In this document: piece by piece, positions 8,226 through 18,830 of the stretch
How positions within the stretch are numbered: the stretch's first letter is position 1
Layout of the letters: every line of letters starts with the position of its first letter
Assembly: GCF_003261055.1 (NCBI RefSeq)
Contig: NZ_CP030073.1
Location: 1,240,001-1,304,000 of the forward strand
Source of the DNA: Streptomyces cadmiisoli
GTDB lineage: Bacteria > Actinomycetota > Actinomycetes > Streptomycetales > Streptomycetaceae
Length of the DNA: 64,000 nt
Direction: 5' to 3'
Made by a program: the position numbers and the translations under genes
The notes under the pieces: generated by a model
The model's database searches: none
What the model was told of the DNA's origin: nothing
The model's input: only the letters and a program-made list of their open reading frames with translations

Positions 8226-9962
8226 ATGCGCCCCCGCATACCCGCCGTCCCCCGCATACCCGTCCCCCGCTTCGCCTCCGTCCCGCCCCTGGCTCTGGCC
8301 GGAGGGGCGCTGGCCGTCGGCGTCGGCGGTCTGTATCTGACCGGGCTGGTGCTCGTGGGCGGTGAGATAGACGGCGGTACGTCGGTGCGCGGCGTGGACA
8401 TCGGGGGTCTCAGCCGCGCGGAAGCCGTCCGGAAGCTGGACGAGCGGCTGGTGGCGGGCGGACCGCGCGAACTGGCGGTGCGGGTGGGCGACCGACGGGG
8501 CACGATCGACACACAGCGGGCCGGGCTGGCCTTCGACGTCCAGGAGACCGTGGACCGGGCCACCCGATCCGGTGCCGATCCGTTCAGCGTCCTCGGCGCG
8601 CTGTTCCGCTCGGGCGGAGCCGTCGAACCGGTTGTTCACGTCGACCGGACCAAGGCCCGCGCCACTCTCGGCGAGCTCGCGAAGACCCTCGACCAGCAGG
8701 TCCGCGACGGTGCGGTGAGCTTCGAGGGCGGCCGGGTCGTACAGGTCACCCCGCACACCGGCTACACGACCGACGTGGACGCCGCCGTCGGCTCCCTGCG
8801 CGCCGCCTTCCTGCGCGGCGAGGACGGCCCGGTCACGGCTCTGCCCGCCCGTGAGACCAGGCCGAGGGTGAACGAGGAGCAGGTGCGACGCGCGGTGCGC
8901 GACTTCGCCCAGCCGGCCATGTCGGCCCCCGTCACGCTCACCGCGGCCGACCGGCGGTTCAGCATCACCCCGGCCGTCCTGGGCGAGTACCTGACGATGC
9001 GGCCGGACGGCACCGGCCGGCTGAAGCCCGCGCTGGACACCGAAGGCCTGCGCAACTCCCCCGCGGTGACCGGGCCCCTCGCCGGCCTCCCGGCCACCGC
9101 CGAGAACGCCGGGCTGGGACTCAGCGGCGACAGCGTCATTGTCACCGAGGACGCCACGATCGGCCAGGAGGTCAGCGACAAGGCGCTGGGCAAGGCCGTG
9201 CTGCCGCTGCTCACGAAGTCGGGTGCCGCCGCCCGCACCGGAGCCGTCGCCACCCGCGAGATCCGGCCGGAGGTCACCCGCGAGAACGCGGCCCGGCTCG
9301 GGCTGACGCAGAAGATGTCCTCCTTCACCGTCAACTTCGAAAAGGCCCCGTACCGCACGAAGAACATCGGCCGTGCCGTGGAGCTCATCAACGGCTCCGT
9401 CGTCATGCCCGGCGAGAACTGGAGCTTCAACCGCACCGTCGGTGAGCGCACCGAGCACAACGGCTTCGTCGAGGGCATCATGATCCTCAACAACCAGTTC
9501 ACCAAGGCATCCGGCGGTGGTGTCTCCGCGGTGGCGACGACCGTGTTCAACGCGATGTTCTTCGCCGGGGTCAAGCCCCTCGAGTACGGCGCCCACTCCT
9601 TCTACATCGAGCGCTACCCGGAGGGCCGTGAGGCCACGGTCGCCTGGGGCAGCCTCGATCTGAGGTTCGCCAACGACTCCGGCAAGGCCATCTACATCCA
9701 GGCGGAGTCCACCGACACCTCCGTGACCATCACCTTCCTCGGCACCCGGAAGTACGACGAGATCAGGTCGGTGAAGGGCCCGCGCACCCAGGTGAAGGAG
9801 CCCGCGGAGCATGTGCGCACCGACGACAAGTGCGTGCCGCAGACACCGCTCGAGGGCTTCGACGTCACCGTGGAGCGGGTGTTCCTCGACAACGGCCGTG
9901 AGGTGAAGCGGGAACCGTTCCACACCCGCTACACGCCGCGCGACGAGGTCACCTGCGAGTGA
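8226..9962 (+). CDS. VanW-family protein with peptidoglycan-binding-type repeats
   Basis: 578 residues from the ATG at 8226, which follows a GGAG site; an earlier in-frame ATG at 8160 lacks one. One N-terminal membrane segment (about 18-40) anchors the protein with most of it outside. Two repeats of the PG_binding_4 type follow (about 50-330; for example GVDIGGLSRAEAVRKLDE). A VanW domain is at about 370-500 (VELINGSVVMPGENWSFNRTVG and FTKASGGGVSAVATTVFNAM). Such proteins are envelope-associated and often grouped with cell-wall enzymes; the biochemical role of VanW is unclear. No L,D-transpeptidase catalytic Cys motif is seen. Confidence 0.88.
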   Translation: MRPRIPAVPRIPVPRFASVPPLALAGGALAVGVGGLYLTGLVLVGGEIDGGTSVRGVDIGGLSRAEAVRKLDERLVAGGPRELAVRVGDRRGTIDTQRAGLAFDVQETVDRATRSGADPFSVLGALFRSGGAVEPVVHVDRTKARATLGELAKTLDQQVRDGAVSFEGGRVVQVTPHTGYTTDVDAAVGSLRAAFLRGEDGPVTALPARETRPRVNEEQVRRAVRDFAQPAMSAPVTLTAADRRFSITPAVLGEYLTMRPDGTGRLKPALDTEGLRNSPAVTGPLAGLPATAENAGLGLSGDSVIVTEDATIGQEVSDKALGKAVLPLLTKSGAAARTGAVATREIRPEVTRENAARLGLTQKMSSFTVNFEKAPYRTKNIGRAVELINGSVVMPGENWSFNRTVGERTEHNGFVEGIMILNNQFTKASGGGVSAVATTVFNAMFFAGVKPLEYGAHSFYIERYPEGREATVAWGSLDLRFANDSGKAIYIQAESTDTSVTITFLGTRKYDEIRSVKGPRTQVKEPAEHVRTDDKCVPQTPLEGFDVTVERVFLDNGREVKREPFHTRYTPRDEVTCE

Positions 9963-10099
9963 CTCCGCTCCGGTCCGGGCGGGGCCGCCGAAACCGGGCG
10001 GACAGCCGGGCCCGGGTCCGGTGCTGCTGATCCCCGCCGGGGCCGGGTGCGCGCACCGCTGCGGAGGTGCGAAGCGCCTCGCGGGTGTATCCAGGTCTC

Positions 10100-11224
10100 A
10101 TGGGTCCGCGACGAGTGCCGGGCAGTCATCGCCGTTCGTGGGCGCCGCGCGGCGCTCTGCTGGCGGTCCCCCTCGGGCTCATCGTCACCGTCACGATGGG
10201 CGACATGTTCGCTCCCCCGCAGGTGCATCTGGGCCCCTTCCTGGCCACCGCGCCCGCCATCACGGCGTCCTTCGCCGGCCCCCGGACCACCGCGTGCGTC
10301 GGCGTGGTGGCCGTCCTGGCGCAGATGGCGGTCGCGGTCGAACGGACCAGTCTCACCGACCTCAACCACACCCTCCAGATCAGCGCGCTGATCGTGATCT
10401 CGGCGTTCGTCACCTTCTTCGCCCACCTGCGCGAGCGGCACGAGAAGGAGCTGACACAACTGCGTTCCGTGGCCGAGGCCGCACAACAGGTCGTACTGCG
10501 TCCGCTGCCGCGAAGGATCGGACCCCTGCGGGTCGCCTCGGTCTATCTGGCCGCCGAGGCCGAAGCGCAGATCGGCGGTGACCTCTTCGCGGCGGCGCGC
10601 ACCGCGCAAGGCACCCGGTTCATCGTCGGGGACGTCCGGGGCAAGGGCCTGGAGGCCATCGGGGACGCCGCCCTGCTCCTCGGCGCCTTCCGCGCCGCGT
10701 CCCACCGGAAGTCCGCCCTTCCCCCGCTGGTCGCCTATCTGGAGGGCACCGTCTACTCGGACCCGGACGATCCGGGAGCGGCCCCGGCCGGCCACGGGGC
10801 GGACAGCGAGGGCTTCATCACCGCCGCCGTGCTCGACGTCCCGGACGATCTGCCCGTCCTGCACCTGATCAACTGCGGGCACCCCCCGCCCCTGTTGTTG
10901 CGCGACGGCCGGGTCACCCCCCTCGAAGTGCCCGATCCGGCACCGCCCCTGGGTCTGACCGGCTTCGACACGTCCCCGTTCATCGCGGAGACCTTCCCGT
11001 TCGAGCCGGGCGACACCCTGCTCCTCTACACGGACGGGGTCATCGAGGCCAGGGACGGCTCCGGGGACTTCTACCCGCTGGCCCGGCGGATGGGCACCGC
11101 CCCGGCGTGCGAGCCGAACGGCCTGCTGCGTCATCTGCGCGACGACCTCCTCGCCCACACACCCGGAGGCTGTCTGGGCGACGACGCCGCGATGGTGGCG
11201 ATCGAGCGCACCACGCGCGGGTAG
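10100..11224 (+). CDS. Membrane-bound SpoIIE-type PP2C phosphatase
   Basis: 374 residues from the ATG at 10100; a GTG at 10067 is an alternative but touches its putative GGAG. Three or four N-terminal membrane helices (about 15-110) end in a coiled stretch (HLRERHEKELTQLRS). The SpoIIE/RsbU domain (about 145-372) keeps the metal-binding motifs GGDLFAA, VGDVRGKG, LLYTDGVIEARD and the terminal DDAAMVAI. Family members dephosphorylate anti-anti-sigma factors in partner-switching pathways. No anti-sigma or anti-anti-sigma gene is adjacent, so the partner must be elsewhere. Confidence 0.87.
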   Translation: MGPRRVPGSHRRSWAPRGALLAVPLGLIVTVTMGDMFAPPQVHLGPFLATAPAITASFAGPRTTACVGVVAVLAQMAVAVERTSLTDLNHTLQISALIVISAFVTFFAHLRERHEKELTQLRSVAEAAQQVVLRPLPRRIGPLRVASVYLAAEAEAQIGGDLFAAARTAQGTRFIVGDVRGKGLEAIGDAALLLGAFRAASHRKSALPPLVAYLEGTVYSDPDDPGAAPAGHGADSEGFITAAVLDVPDDLPVLHLINCGHPPPLLLRDGRVTPLEVPDPAPPLGLTGFDTSPFIAETFPFEPGDTLLLYTDGVIEARDGSGDFYPLARRMGTAPACEPNGLLRHLRDDLLAHTPGGCLGDDAAMVAIERTTRG

Positions 11225-11340
11225 GCAGCCCGACAGCGGCCGCGTACCGGGGGGTCGACAGAGCGAACGGGTGCGCTACATTTTGCATCGCCTTGACCGC
11301 GATCATTCACGATCCATCACGCTTCGGAGTCGGCACACCC

Positions 11341-11763
11341 ATGAGCGACATCGTCAACGGACTCGGCCGGGCCGGCGCTTACGGCGCACTGGGTCTGGTC
11401 CTGTTGATCCTCGGTATCGTCCTGATCGACGTGCTGACGCCCGGAAAGCTCGGCCGGCAGATCTGGGAGCACCGCAACCGCAACGCCGCCCTGCTGCTCA
11501 GCTCGGCGCTGCTCGGCATCGGCGGCATCGTCTTCACCTCCATCTGGACCACGTACGAGAACTTCGGCAAGGGCCTGGTGTCCACTGCGGCCTTCGGGCT
11601 GCTGGGGCTCGCGATGATGGCCGTGGCGTTCCTCGTGGTGGACCTGATCACCCCGGGACGGCTGGGCGCGACCCTGGTCGACCCCGAGCCGCATCCGGCG
11701 GTGTGGGTGACGGCGTCCTGCAACATCGCGGTGTCCGCCATCGTTTCGGCCTCCATAGCCTGA
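11341..11763 (+). CDS. DUF350 membrane protein
   Basis: 140 residues with four predicted membrane helices (about 10-30, 45-65, 80-100, 115-138). The duplicated motif VLIDVLTPGKLG and VVDLITPGRLG shows the internal repeat typical of DUF350. Function is unknown; in some bacteria DUF350 proteins occur with envelope-stress operons. The 115-bp gap from the phosphatase gene could hold a separate promoter. No clear ribosome binding site precedes the ATG. Confidence 0.85.
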   Translation: MSDIVNGLGRAGAYGALGLVLLILGIVLIDVLTPGKLGRQIWEHRNRNAALLLSSALLGIGGIVFTSIWTTYENFGKGLVSTAAFGLLGLAMMAVAFLVVDLITPGRLGATLVDPEPHPAVWVTASCNIAVSAIVSASIA

Positions 11764-12049
11764 ACACCCGGCCCCCGGCGCGGCGTTGCGGCCCAGCCCG
11801 GAAGCCGGACGGTGCGCCGGCCCGGCCCGCGCGGTCACCCGCCCGCAGGCCGGCGCCGCCGCCACCCCGGCCGTAGCGCCCGGGGTGGTGGCCGTGCGTG
11901 CCGGTGATGGTGAGGCGCCCGGGACCACCTGCTTCGCCGGCTTCCCGGCGGGCCCCGGCAGACCGTGTCGAGGAGGCCGTCCAAACGGTTGTCGGCGCGC
12001 ATCCCCCGAGTGACGATGTCCCCACCGCATCGCCCCGTGGGAGGCCGAG

Positions 12050-13318
12050 TTGACCGATCCCTGGGTGGCCCTGGAGCCGGGGGCCGACCCTGCCGAGCGT
12101 GTACGTGTACTGCGTCGGGCGCACGAGCGGTTCACCGAGGCGGGCACGGTGCCGCGCCCGGTGCGCGCCGTGGTGGCCGATTCGTGGCGGCGGTCGGCGC
12201 GGGCCGGCGTCGGTCCGGACGGCACGGCGAGCGTCGAACTGACCGACGGCGATCTCGGGGCCTACCGCGCCGAGCATCCCCTGGCGCAGGTCATGCCGTT
12301 GTTCCGGGAGCTGATGGGGACCTTCGCGTCCGACGGCAGCCATCTCCTCGCCGTGTGCGACGCGCACGGCCGGCTCCTGTGGGTCGAGGGGCACGAGGCG
12401 ACCCGCAGGAAGGCCGGGCGGATGAACTTCGTGCCCGGCGCCCGCTGGTCGGAGAGCGCTGTCGGCACGAACGCGCCGGGCACCGCCGTGGCCCTGAACC
12501 ACCCGGTGCAGGTCTTCGCCGCCGAGCACTTCATCCGGCGCGTGCAGCCGTGGACCTGCGCCGCCGCCCCCGTGCACGACCCGCGCACGGGCCGGGTGCT
12601 CGGTGCCGTGGACATCACCGGCGGGGACGGTCTCGCACATCCGCACAGCCTGGGCTTCGTCCAGGCCGTGGCACGTGCGGCGGAGTCCCATCTCGCGCTG
12701 CTCGCACCCCGGCACCCCCGGGCCTGCGGTCCCGAACTGACCGCGCTGGGCCGCGACGAGGCCCTGCTGACGACCGACGGGCACAGGATCAGACTCAGCC
12801 GTCGGCACAGCGAGATCCTGCTGCTGCTCTCGCGGCACCCGGAGGGCCTGACGGGCGAGGAGTTGCAGTGCGCCCTGTACGAGGACGAGTCGGTCACGCC
12901 GGTGACGCTGCGCGCTGAGCTGGCCCGCCTCCGCCAGGTCCTCGGTCCCGGCGTGCTGGCCTCTCGTCCGTACCGGCTCACGGTGCCGCTGGAGTCGGAC
13001 GTCACCGCGGTCGAACGGCAGCTCGCGGCGGGCGCGGTCACCACCGCCCTGACCGCGTACCCGGGTCCGTTACTGCCTGCTTCCCAGGCACCGGCGGTGG
13101 TACGGCTGCGGCGCCGTCTCGCCGACGGCCTGCGGGCCGCACTGATCGCCCGCCGGGACCCCGACCTGCTCGCCGACTGGGCGCACGCACCGTGGGGCGA
13201 GGACGATCTCGACGTGTGGCAGGCCCTGGCCGCGGCACACCCGACCGCGGCGATCCGGGCCCGGCTGGCCGCCCTCGAAGCGGAACTGGCGGCACCGGGC
13301 GACTGGGCCCACGCGTAG
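12050..13318 (+). CDS. GAF-domain transcriptional regulator (AcoR N-terminal type)
   Basis: 422 residues from a TTG at 12050 preceded by GAGG. The N-terminal segment RRAHERFTEAGTVPRPVRA plus a GAF domain (about 75-215) matches the sensor half of AcoR-like activators. The sigma-54 AAA+ domain of true AcoR is absent. The C-terminal half (about 245-320) looks like a DNA-binding domain, around RLSRRHSEILLLLSRHPEGL, followed by helical sequence. In Streptomyces this architecture is typically found beside an aldehyde dehydrogenase gene, as here (163 bp downstream), so it probably controls that gene in response to a small aldehyde or alcohol signal (inference). Confidence 0.82.
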   Translation: MTDPWVALEPGADPAERVRVLRRAHERFTEAGTVPRPVRAVVADSWRRSARAGVGPDGTASVELTDGDLGAYRAEHPLAQVMPLFRELMGTFASDGSHLLAVCDAHGRLLWVEGHEATRRKAGRMNFVPGARWSESAVGTNAPGTAVALNHPVQVFAAEHFIRRVQPWTCAAAPVHDPRTGRVLGAVDITGGDGLAHPHSLGFVQAVARAAESHLALLAPRHPRACGPELTALGRDEALLTTDGHRIRLSRRHSEILLLLSRHPEGLTGEELQCALYEDESVTPVTLRAELARLRQVLGPGVLASRPYRLTVPLESDVTAVERQLAAGAVTTALTAYPGPLLPASQAPAVVRLRRRLADGLRAALIARRDPDLLADWAHAPWGEDDLDVWQALAAAHPTAAIRARLAALEAELAAPGDWAHA

Positions 13319-13481
13319 ACCCGGACGACGAACAGAGCCGTACGGCGCCAAAGTGCGTGACGAGGCACGACAAAGCGAGGCAGGGCGAGGCGACCGCAAC
13401 GTGGATGCAACGTCCGCTTTCCTACCCTCCGGCCAAGAGCTGCCCAACGGCGGGCAGCACCGCTGAGGGAGGCCAGCAAGC

Positions 13482-15005
<1,524 letters not shown>

Positions 15006-15017
15006 ACGCCAGAAGAG

Positions 15018-15053
15018 GGGCGCCTGACCAGGGCAGATGCCCGGCAGGCGCCC
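15018..15053 (+). terminator. Terminator after the aldehyde dehydrogenase gene
   Basis: GGGCGCCTG (15018-15026) pairs with CAGGCGCCC (15045-15053), with partial extension into AGAGG/CTTCTCT outside. It starts 12 nt after the stop codon. The rest of the spacer to 15303 shows no gene. Confidence 0.65.
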
Positions 15054-15303
15054 TTCTCTGCGTACATCTGAGCAACGAGTGGAAACACGCCCTTGCCGCC
15101 GATGTCTCCCACCCCTGTCCCAGCTCCGACCAGCAGTTCCGGGACATCGACGTGATACACGCTGGTGGTCGCAGGTAGAAGTGGTGGCGGACAAGTGGGG
15201 CCCATGGGGCTGCCCACCATGAACACCCCCGTCCGTCCGGCCGGTCCGGGACGGCCGGATACAGTGCGCGCGACAGCAGCCTGGTTGTTCAAGGAGGGGA
15301 AGC

Positions 15304-16524
15304 GTGACCGACACCAGCGAAACCCGATCCGCCGACAGTGCGGCGCACGCGACTCGGCAGAGCCGACTGCACCGCCTGATGCGCTACCTCCCCCTGATCG
15401 CCCCCGTCCTGCTGTGGACCGTGCCCTGCTGGCTGCTGCTGCACACCGGCCAGCACTGGCCGCTCCCCGTCACGCTCGCCGGCACCGCCCTGTTCGTCCT
15501 CGGCCTGATCGGTATGCCGCTCGCGATGGCGCGCGGCCACGGCCGACGCCAACAGGACCGGGCGGCGATCGTCGGAGACACCCTGCTGGGCACCATCTGG
15601 ACCCTGTTCGCCTGGTCCGTCGTGCTCGGCGTCCCGCTGCGGCTCGCCCTGACCGTGACCGGCGCCGGCGACGGCCAGGACCGGGCCCGGATCGTCACCT
15701 GGGCGGTCCTCGGCGCAGCCACCGTGCTGCTCATCTGGGGGTACGCCGAAGCCCGCCGCGTGCCACGTGTGCGCCGCCTCGACGTGCAGCTCCCGCGGCT
15801 GGGTGCCGGGTTGGACGGCATACGCGTCGTCCTCATCACCGACACCCACTACGGCCCGCTCGATCGCACTCGCTGGTCGGCACGGGTATGCGAGACGGTG
15901 AACACTCTGGAAGCCGACCTGGTGTGCCACACCGGCGACATCGCGGACGGCACGGCCGAACGCCGCCGCGCCCAGGCCGCCCCACTCGCCACCGTGCGGG
16001 CCACCCGTGCCCGGGTCTACGTCACCGGCAACCACGAGTACTACAGCGAGGCCCAGGGCTGGGTCGACCTGATGGACGAGCTGGGCTGGGAGCCGCTGCG
16101 CAACCGCCATCTGCTGCTGGAACGCGGTGGCGACACCCTCGTGGTCGCCGGCGTGGACGACGTCACCGCCGAGTCCTCCGGCCTCCCCGGTCACGGCGCC
16201 CATCTCACCGAAGCCCTGCACGGCGCCGACCCCGACCACCCCGTCCTGCTGCTGGCCCACCAGCCCAAGTTCGTCGACCGGGCGGCTGCCGGCGGCGTCG
16301 ACCTCCAGCTCTCCGGCCACACCCACGGCGGCCAGATCTGGCCCTTCCACCACCTGGTCCGCATCGACCAGCCCGCCCTCGCCGGCCTCAGCCACCACGG
16401 CCCGCGCACCCTCCTCTACACCAGCCGTGGCACCGGCTTCTGGGGTCCGCCCTTCCGCGTCTTCGCCCCAAGCGAGATCACCCTGCTCGTACTCCGCTCC
16501 CCGCAGCGGCCCCCCACGCGGTAG
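15304..16524 (+). CDS. Membrane-anchored metallophosphoesterase (YkuE-like)
   Basis: 406 residues from a GTG with AAGGAGGGG ahead of it. Four hydrophobic segments occupy about residues 25-160. The calcineurin-like domain follows with every metal-binding motif: DTHYG (about 180), GDIADG (about 212), GNHEYY (about 242), HQPKF and SGHTHGGQ (about 338). The arrangement matches the YkuE/UDP-sugar phosphoesterase group, which acts at the membrane. The substrate is unknown. It is monocistronic, convergent with the GNAT gene. Confidence 0.9.
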   Translation: MTDTSETRSADSAAHATRQSRLHRLMRYLPLIAPVLLWTVPCWLLLHTGQHWPLPVTLAGTALFVLGLIGMPLAMARGHGRRQQDRAAIVGDTLLGTIWTLFAWSVVLGVPLRLALTVTGAGDGQDRARIVTWAVLGAATVLLIWGYAEARRVPRVRRLDVQLPRLGAGLDGIRVVLITDTHYGPLDRTRWSARVCETVNTLEADLVCHTGDIADGTAERRRAQAAPLATVRATRARVYVTGNHEYYSEAQGWVDLMDELGWEPLRNRHLLLERGGDTLVVAGVDDVTAESSGLPGHGAHLTEALHGADPDHPVLLLAHQPKFVDRAAAGGVDLQLSGHTHGGQIWPFHHLVRIDQPALAGLSHHGPRTLLYTSRGTGFWGPPFRVFAPSEITLLVLRSPQRPPTR

Positions 16525-16566
16525 CGCTGGGCGGGCCGGCGGTTCCGACCGGGCCGGCGCGCCGCG

Positions 16567-17055
16567 TCATTCCGAGGGAATGCGGAACTCGAATTCGGGA
16601 CGGTCCCACGGCACGGCGGGCGGGTTCGCGAGCGCGGTCCCGGTCCGCACGGCACCGACGCGGTGGTAGAAGTCCTCGGCGGGAAGATGCGACACGACCT
16701 TCACACGGTCGAGCCCGGCGGCACGGGCCTCGGACTGCATGTGGGCAACGAGCAGCCGTCCGATACCCCGTCCCTGCGCTTCGTCGGCGACGAACAGCAG
16801 ATCGAGCTCCGGTGGATCGAGGACGAGCGAGTAGAACCCGATGACCCGGTCTCCATGCTCGTCGGCGCCGACGGCCACGAAGGCGCGGTGGGCCTCGATG
16901 TAATCAGGACCGACCCGGTAGCCCGCCACCGCGGCTGCGTACTTGCCCTCGTAGGCGCCTGAGCCACGCACGAGCCGCGTGAGCCGTCTGGCATCCCGCG
17001 CGACTGCCCGCCGTATCGTGATCGGCTGGCTGATCGGGGCAGTGCGTGACCTCAT
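16567..17055 (-). CDS. GNAT-family N-acetyltransferase
   Basis: 162 residues from the ATG at 17055 (MRSRTAPISQPITIRRA); a longer frame continues upstream without support. The acetyl-CoA site is at LLFVADEAQGRGIGRLLVAHM, followed by the usual C-terminal strand with FYHRVGAVRTG. It would acetylate an amine using acetyl-CoA in the cytoplasm; the acceptor cannot be predicted. The ribosome binding site is weak. Confidence 0.85.
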   Translation of the reverse strand: MRSRTAPISQPITIRRAVARDARRLTRLVRGSGAYEGKYAAAVAGYRVGPDYIEAHRAFVAVGADEHGDRVIGFYSLVLDPPELDLLFVADEAQGRGIGRLLVAHMQSEARAAGLDRVKVVSHLPAEDFYHRVGAVRTGTALANPPAVPWDRPEFEFRIPSE

Positions 17056-17261
17056 CGGACGAGTATTTCGCACCGCCGGGTGCCGTGCTGCGGCGGGTCG
17101 GCTGCTCGGGCCTTCCCGGACCGCTCCCGGGAACCACTCGTGCGAGCGCAATCGATCTCACGCCGAAGCCGCGCCGGAGCGCTTCGACGCGGCTTCGGAG
17201 TCTCACGGCTCCGCCCGGTCCGGGACCTTCGTACGCCGCGGAGTCACTAATCCGTTGTTAG

Positions 17262-17543
17262 GGCCGCCAGGCCCTCGCCCGGCAGCGGACCGCCGAGTCG
17301 GCGCAGGGCGCCGAGCCGGCCCACCTGCCCTACGTCCCGGCCGAGCCGGGCGAGAGCACCCCGCGTGACCTGGCCGAGGCGAGCGAGTACTACCTGACAC
17401 CGCGCGCCCAGCACCCGAACGCCAAGAGCCGGTTCCTCTTCACCAAGAGCGTCTCGCGGATCTTCACCTTCGACGCCTTCCACATGGTCGAGGACCTGCT
17501 CACCCAGCCGATCCTGGTCATCGCCGGCAGCGAGGCGGGCTCG
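17262..17543 (+). pseudogene. Remnant 1 of an alpha/beta hydrolase (C-terminal half, no start or catalytic end)
   Basis: After an in-frame TAG at 17259 the frame reads RQRTAESAQGAEPAHLPYVP, then EYYLTPRAQHP and FTFDAFHMVEDLLTQPILVIAGSEAGS. This is the lid region and beta-strand before the catalytic Asp of a YcjY-like alpha/beta hydrolase. The homology stops at GSEAGS and the frame then runs into unrelated residues. The part that should carry the nucleophile Ser and the catalytic His is missing. Confidence 0.65.
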
Positions 17544-17974
17544 CCGAGGCCGGCCGGCTGCGCAGCGAGGAGGCGGCCGGCAGGGAGCCGAAGCTGTCGA
17601 GCCCGCCGCCCGAGTCCGTGGACGAGTCGACGCCGGCCGCGATGCGGGAGTTCTTCGCGTACTACCGCACGCCGCGCGCCCAACACCCCCGCTCCACGGG
17701 CTACTACGTCCAGCGCAGCCTGGACCAGCTGGCGCAGTACGACTCCTGCGCGACGCTCCACCTGCTCGCGCCGCGACCGCTGCTGATGATCGCGGGCACC
17801 GCCGCCGAAACGCTGCCGTTCAGCAGGATCGGCGTCGAGAGGGCCGGGGACAACGCGGAACTCCACACCGTCGAGGGCGCCACCCATGTGGACCTCTACG
17901 GCGTGGACGAGTACGTCACCCCGGCCGTGGCCCGGCTGACCGAGTTCTTCGGCCGGCACCTCGCCCGGGACTGA
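17543..17974 (+). pseudogene. Remnant 2 of a paralogous alpha/beta hydrolase (C-terminal half)
   Basis: Starting in a different frame exactly where remnant 1 ends, the sequence reads AEAGRLRSEEAAGREPKL, then FFAYYRTPRAQHPRSTGYYV, RPLLMIAGTAAETLPFS and EGATHVDLYGVDEYVTPAV. This repeats the region of remnant 1 (YY-TPRAQHP; LxIAG) and extends through the catalytic-His segment GATHVDLY to a natural C-terminus (FFGRHLARD). The two pieces look like a fusion of two deleted paralogues. An ATG at 17618 could start a 118-residue protein, but without the nucleophile it would not be a hydrolase. Confidence 0.65.
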
Positions 17975-17984
17975 AGCTCGCCGG

Positions 17985-18011
17985 TGTCCCCCGAGCCGGA
18001 CTCGGGGGACA
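17985..18011 (+). terminator. Terminator after the hydrolase remnant
   Basis: TGTCCCCCGAG (17985-17995) pairs perfectly with CTCGGGGGACA (18001-18011) around the loop CCGGA, 11 nt after the stop codon at 17974. Confidence 0.7.
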
Positions 18012-18198
18012 TGGCCCGTGCGGTCGGAGCACGGCGACGCGACGGGCCGTCGAGCAGTGGCGGTGCCGACGGCCGGCCGTGCGCTCGGGCGCGCCACGAC
18101 CGGGGTACCCGACCGAGTGAGCACGCCCGTACCGGGCACTCGGGGCGCCGGCGGATCAGTCCCGAGCGACCGCCGAACCGCGATGGGAGGTACCCGAG

Positions 18199-18762
18199 AT
18201 GGGACATGGTGGGAACGTCATCGAGGAACTGGTGACCGATCACCGGGAGGTCGAGGAACTCTTCGGGAAGATCGAGGCCCTGCCGCCCGGCGACAGGAAA
18301 CGCAAGCTGCACACGGATCAGGTCACGATGGAGCTGGTCCGGCACTCGGTGGCCGAAGAGGCCTACCTGTATCCGGCGATTCGCCGGTATCTGACGGGTG
18401 GCGACACCATGGCCGACCGGGAGATCGACGACCATTCCAGGGCCGAGCGGCTCATGAAGGACCTGGAGGGTCGCGAGCCGGACGACGCCGAGTTCGACAG
18501 GCTGATCGGCATGCTGATGAGCGAGGTCCGCATGCACATCGCCGACGAGGAGCAGAACCTCTTCCCGATGCTGAGCGTGGCCTGCCCCGCCGAGGCCCTC
18601 GACGATCTCGGGGACAAAGTGCGTCAGGCCAAGAAGACGGCGCCGACCCGGCCGCACCCCTTCGCACCGGACCGGCCCCCGGCCAACAAACTGCTGTCGC
18701 CGGGTGTCGGACTGGTGGACCGGCTGCGCGACGCGCTGACGGGGCGGGGCAAACCCGGCTGA
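18199..18762 (+). CDS. Hemerythrin HHE-domain protein
   Basis: 187 residues with GGGAGG before the ATG. The four-helix di-iron site is visible: TDHREVEELF (about 13), RHSVAEEAYLYP (about 50), IDDHSRAERLM (about 78) and MHIADEEQNLFP (about 112), supplying the His and Glu ligands. The C-terminal tail (about 150-187) is Pro-rich and variable. Such proteins bind O2, NO or iron in the cytoplasm and are often linked to oxidative stress. The gene stands alone. Confidence 0.9.
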   Translation: MGHGGNVIEELVTDHREVEELFGKIEALPPGDRKRKLHTDQVTMELVRHSVAEEAYLYPAIRRYLTGGDTMADREIDDHSRAERLMKDLEGREPDDAEFDRLIGMLMSEVRMHIADEEQNLFPMLSVACPAEALDDLGDKVRQAKKTAPTRPHPFAPDRPPANKLLSPGVGLVDRLRDALTGRGKPG

Positions 18763-18767
18763 CCCAC

Positions 18768-18826
18768 CTCGCGGCGCAACCGGCCACGCGGCACGACCGG
18801 GCTCGCGGCGCAACCGGCCACGCGGC
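18768..18826. repeat. 25-bp perfect direct repeat
   Basis: The sequence beginning CTCGCGGCGCAACC and ending CCACGCGGC occurs at 18768-18792 and again at 18802-18826, with 9 bp between copies. It fills the short gap between the hemerythrin stop and the end of the next (minus-strand) gene. Confidence 0.9.
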
Positions 18827-18830
18827 GGGA

